Source of the DNA: Gloeobacterales cyanobacterium ES-bin-313
GTDB taxonomy: Bacteria > Cyanobacteriota > Cyanobacteriia > Gloeobacterales > Gloeobacteraceae
Direction of reading: 5' to 3'
DNA length: 42,287 nucleotides
NCBI GenBank assembly: GCA_014379585.1
Contig: JACMLN010000035.1
Location: 1-42,287 of the forward strand
Shown piece by piece: positions 39,934 to 42,287 of this stretch. The notes under the pieces were generated by a model, which worked only from the letters and a program-made list of their open reading frames with translations, was not told where the DNA came from and did not search any database. How positions within the stretch are numbered: the first letter of the stretch is position 1; every line of letters begins with the position of its first letter. Made by a program: the position numbers and the translations under genes.

Positions 39934-41028
39934 TTAGTGCAAGGTTGAGAAATCTCTATAAATTTCCAGATTGCGCAGTGCCAATCCTTGATGAAATAAC
40001 GATGTTGGGAAAGCTGTTTCTACGGGTGAAACACCAGGTTTACTGAGCTGTCCTTTGAGGATACTTTGGGCGATCATTCCTGTTCCCATTCCGCAGGCTT
40101 TGGCAGTGTTGGGGTGACTAAACTGGGAAATTGCAGTCGTGGATTTTCCTGCTTTTTTACCTAAGACTTCGACTTTGAGCACAATGCCAACGCCACTGAA
40201 CAGATCGCTAATCTTTGTCATTATGTAGCTCACCCGTGCAAGCGTTTCGATGAAAACTGGGTTTTTGAGCCAGCCTTTCGAGATCCGACGCGCAGTCAGC
40301 GAAGTCAACTGATTATAAATTTCTGGCAGGACACCAAACTTTGTTGTCACTGAGTTGACAGGAAAACTTTTGGTTAGTGTATAAGCTTCTGGAACATCGA
40401 ACCAATGGACATGTGTTTTTCGGTGATCAAATTGAATGTGTTCTGCTTCACTGTAGGGCTGAACCATACGCCATTGACCCTGCTGCCAAACTTCGAAGGG
40501 GTTCTGCAGTCCCAAAAATGTGGTGCGCATTACAGTTAAACCAGCACCCCCTGACCCATCAACGAGATAGCTTAACCGAATGGATTCCACTTGATCAAAA
40601 TACTCTACGCTTTCGCGAACTAGGCTATTCGAAATTCCTGGAAAGACTCCAGTGTTGATAATTGCTGTAATTCCTGAGCGCTCGGCCTCATGGCTGAGGG
40701 AGAGTGCTTCAATGGTGAAATGGCGATCATCGCTCACATCGAGATAATCCACTTTTTTCGCAATACAGGTTTTCAAGACAGCCTGATCGCGAAGCGCGAA
40801 AGGGCCAGCGCAGTGAATTACGAGATCTGCATTAGCAATCGCAATCTCCAAAGATTTTAGGTTAGAAATTTCCAGAATCTCAAAGCGACTGCGCTCATCT
40901 AAGTTTCTTCGCGGAGAAATCGATGAACGTCCTGTGATCGTCATTTCTGCGTCAGTGAACTTCAGAAGATCCTCGGCGATACTGCTGCCGATCCGACCTG
41001 TCCCACCGATGATCAAGACACGCTTCAT
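39934..41028 (-). CDS. Saccharopine dehydrogenase-like NAD(P)-binding protein
   Basis: The 364-residue protein opens with a Rossmann motif (VLIIGGTGRIGSSIAEDLLK), then VIHCAGPFALRDQAVLKTCI and VDYLDVSDDRHFTIEALSLS, matching the saccharopine dehydrogenase NADP-binding family. The second half has INTGVFPGISNSLVRESVEY and VDGSGGAGLTVMRTTFLGLQ. Related proteins include reductases of unknown substrate in cyanobacteria and plants. The DNA appears AT-richer than neighbours. It follows the NDUFA9-like gene on the same strand by three bases, so the two reductases form an operon. Confidence 0.8.
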   Translation of the reverse strand: MKRVLIIGGTGRIGSSIAEDLLKFTDAEMTITGRSSISPRRNLDERSRFEILEISNLKSLEIAIANADLVIHCAGPFALRDQAVLKTCIAKKVDYLDVSDDRHFTIEALSLSHEAERSGITAIINTGVFPGISNSLVRESVEYFDQVESIRLSYLVDGSGGAGLTVMRTTFLGLQNPFEVWQQGQWRMVQPYSEAEHIQFDHRKTHVHWFDVPEAYTLTKSFPVNSVTTKFGVLPEIYNQLTSLTARRISKGWLKNPVFIETLARVSYIMTKISDLFSGVGIVLKVEVLGKKAGKSTTAISQFSHPNTAKACGMGTGMIAQSILKGQLSKPGVSPVETAFPTSLFHQGLALRNLEIYRDFSTLH

Positions 41029-41031
41029 TAC

Positions 41032-41922
41032 TCAAAGATATTGTTTAATGCCTTCAGCCAGAGTCACAGGCACGAGTGAAAAATCTTTCGAGAAAGGCTT
41101 TTCATTTGTGATGTTATCCTCCTGGAGCATGGTCAGTTGATCGCTCGTTAATGGCAATAGCTGGGGGGCAATGGCGGTACCAAAAGCAATTGCTGGTTTC
41201 ACCAAAGCCAACGGAATATTGATGAAAGGCTTGCGCATCTTTAATTGGTTGGCAATGATTTCCAGAATTTCTCGAAACGTTAACTGCTCAGAACCACCGA
41301 GTTCAATTGTTTGTTGGTTGAAGACACCGAGTGGGATACTCTGAGCGATCACTTCAGCCAAGTCTTTCACCCAGAGCGGTTGCAGCTTATTTAAACCTGT
41401 CCCGATCACCGGGATAAAAGGCGGCGCTTTGACAAGGTCGTTGGCGAGCAGATTGATGAAATCATCCCCCGGCCCAAACACTACAGAAGGCCGCAGAATC
41501 GTCCACTCCAGACCACAACGGCGCACCATTTCCTCCGCAACCCATTTAGTTTGGTGATAACGGGCAGATGCACCACTGCGGGCACCGATGGCGGAGATGT
41601 AGAGAAATTTCTTGACTCCCGCTGACTTGGCAGCAGCGAGGAGATTGCGAGTGCCTACGGTATGTATGTTTTCAAAAGTCACTTTCGGGGGCAATTCGCG
41701 AATAATACCGACGAGGTGAACAACCTGTTCGATCCCTTCGCAAGCTTTCGCTAAAGATGGAGCATCACCGATATCACCGATGGCAAGTTCAACGCCGAGG
41801 GAACGCAATGCCTGGGTATCCGCTTGAGGGCGCACCAGAGCACGTACAGCAAAACCTTTCTCCCGCAAAGCTTTCGCTGTGTGGGAACCAATAAAGCCTG
41901 TCGCACCAGTCAGAAGAATCAT
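41032..41922 (-). CDS. NDUFA9-like NAD(P)H-binding protein (atypical SDR)
   Basis: The 296-residue protein has the NAD(P)-binding start ILLTGATGFIGSHTAKALRE, DIGDAPSLAKACEGIEQVVH, VHLVGIIRELPP, VKKFLYISAIGARSGASARY, HQTKWVAEEMVR and TILRPSVVFGPGDDF. The tyrosine and lysine of the SDR triad appear as Y-HQT-K. Cyanobacterial members of this group are often called complex I NDUFA9-like. Role probably redox or lipid metabolism; not proven. Downstream in the operon is the saccharopine dehydrogenase-like gene; upstream is rluE, 19 bases away. Confidence 0.8.
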   Translation of the reverse strand: MILLTGATGFIGSHTAKALREKGFAVRALVRPQADTQALRSLGVELAIGDIGDAPSLAKACEGIEQVVHLVGIIRELPPKVTFENIHTVGTRNLLAAAKSAGVKKFLYISAIGARSGASARYHQTKWVAEEMVRRCGLEWTILRPSVVFGPGDDFINLLANDLVKAPPFIPVIGTGLNKLQPLWVKDLAEVIAQSIPLGVFNQQTIELGGSEQLTFREILEIIANQLKMRKPFINIPLALVKPAIAFGTAIAPQLLPLTSDQLTMLQEDNITNEKPFSKDFSLVPVTLAEGIKQYL

Positions 41923-41941
41923 CCTTCCAGGATAGGCTGCT

Positions 41942-42287
41942 TCAAGACTTTATGAGTGCGAGTTCTGCCTTTGCCAATTCTCGCCACGTGCCTGGTTCTA
42001 AGTCACCCAACCAAAACTGCCCAATGGCAACACGGACAAGCCGTAGGGTCGGAAAGCCAACGGCTGCGGTCATTCTTCGGACTTGGCGGTTTCGGCCTTC
42101 CGTCAAAGTGATCTGTAGCCAACTCGTTGGAATCGCTTTACGAAAGCGGATTGGCACAGAACGCTCTGGTAAATCGGCGGCTTCGATCTTTTCGATCAGG
42201 GCAGGGCGAGTACGTTGTCCCTGAATCATCACGCCATCTCGAAGACTTTGCAATGCTGGTTCATCGGGAATACCTTCGACTTGAACC
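41942..42287 (-). CDS. rluE: rRNA pseudouridine synthase, RluE type (5' end outside the window)
   Basis: Only the C-terminal part (about 114 residues) lies in the window. The frame stays open to the right edge and the encoded [19 protein letters not shown] joins the part starting [14 protein letters not shown]. The RsuA/RluB/RluE core [20 protein letters not shown], then [20 protein letters not shown], together with the IPTSWL sequence, favours RluE (23S rRNA pseudouridine 2457). The catalytic Asp region lies beyond the window, so completeness is unknown. Confidence 0.83.
   Translation of the reverse strand, partial: VQVEGIPDEPALQSLRDGVMIQGQRTRPALIEKIEAADLPERSVPIRFRKAIPTSWLQITLTEGRNRQVRRMTAAVGFPTLRLVRVAIGQFWLGDLEPGTWRELAKAELALIKS

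Overview
The window is cyanobacterial chromosome. The decisive evidence is the photosystem II block at 37069-39161 (rubredoxin RubA, the assembly factor Ycf48, then psbE, psbF, psbL and psbJ). It is supported by a PedR-like redox regulator, a FurA-type regulator, a PII protein with the cyanobacterial Ser49, and many uncharacterised families that I know mainly from cyanobacteria. Base composition looks moderate (roughly half G+C by eye) and most genes are tightly packed. A short, divergent PsbL and an intron-free tRNA-Leu(UAA) would fit an early-branching, Gloeobacter-like lineage, but that placement is only a guess.

Layout. 1-4065: a secreted repeat protein, then an AT-richer minus-strand accessory run of two doubtful small ORFs, a 2H phosphoesterase (2'-5' RNA ligase family), a short protein, an HNH endonuclease that has lost one zinc cysteine, and a partner protein, followed by a NurA nuclease gene. 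4252-6095: a FemAB/GNAT-like protein, a PedR-like regulator and a small conserved protein. 6092-10455: surface polysaccharide genes (GDP-fucose synthase, polyprenyl sugar phosphotransferase, UDP-glucuronate decarboxylase, nucleotidyltransferase-fold protein). 10540-12340: a lipoprotein, a small protein, a GRP-tailed putative DNA-binding protein behind a palindrome, and Fur. 12506-17060: a Tat-exported GH3 enzyme, TsaB, methionine aminopeptidase and a phosphohexomutase. 17222-20593: two membrane proteins of uncharacterised family, a NarL-type regulator, a third membrane protein and a class II glutamine amidotransferase.

20641-21330 is a small locus of its own: an intact tRNA-Leu(UAA), the overlapping pair DUF6888/DUF6887, and a decayed copy of the 3' part of the same tRNA. 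It looks like a miniature island bounded by tRNA repeats. 21334-30857 holds housekeeping and metabolic genes: molbindin, an Asp/Asn hydroxylase-like protein, a DUF815 ATPase, an exported FAD oxidoreductase, folC, a nucleophile-less alpha/beta hydrolase, a secreted hydrophobic-tailed protein, glnB, a DRTGG protein and a bifunctional nuclease family protein.

31131-36565 is an outer-membrane and lipid A cluster (Omp85/BamA, lpxC, fabZ, lpxA, lpxB), with a DUF4346 gene converging on its end. After psbEFLJ comes a 325-base stretch with a doubtful short ORF and possible RNA structure, then a coiled-coil protein, a saccharopine dehydrogenase-like protein, an NDUFA9-like reductase, and the 3' part of an RluE-type pseudouridine synthase cut by the window edge.

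Recurring architecture: convergent genes that overlap at their 3' ends or meet at short perfect hairpins without U tracts, and start/stop overlaps (TGATG, ATGA) within operons. All functions are inferred from sequence patterns and remembered family features; no database search was made.
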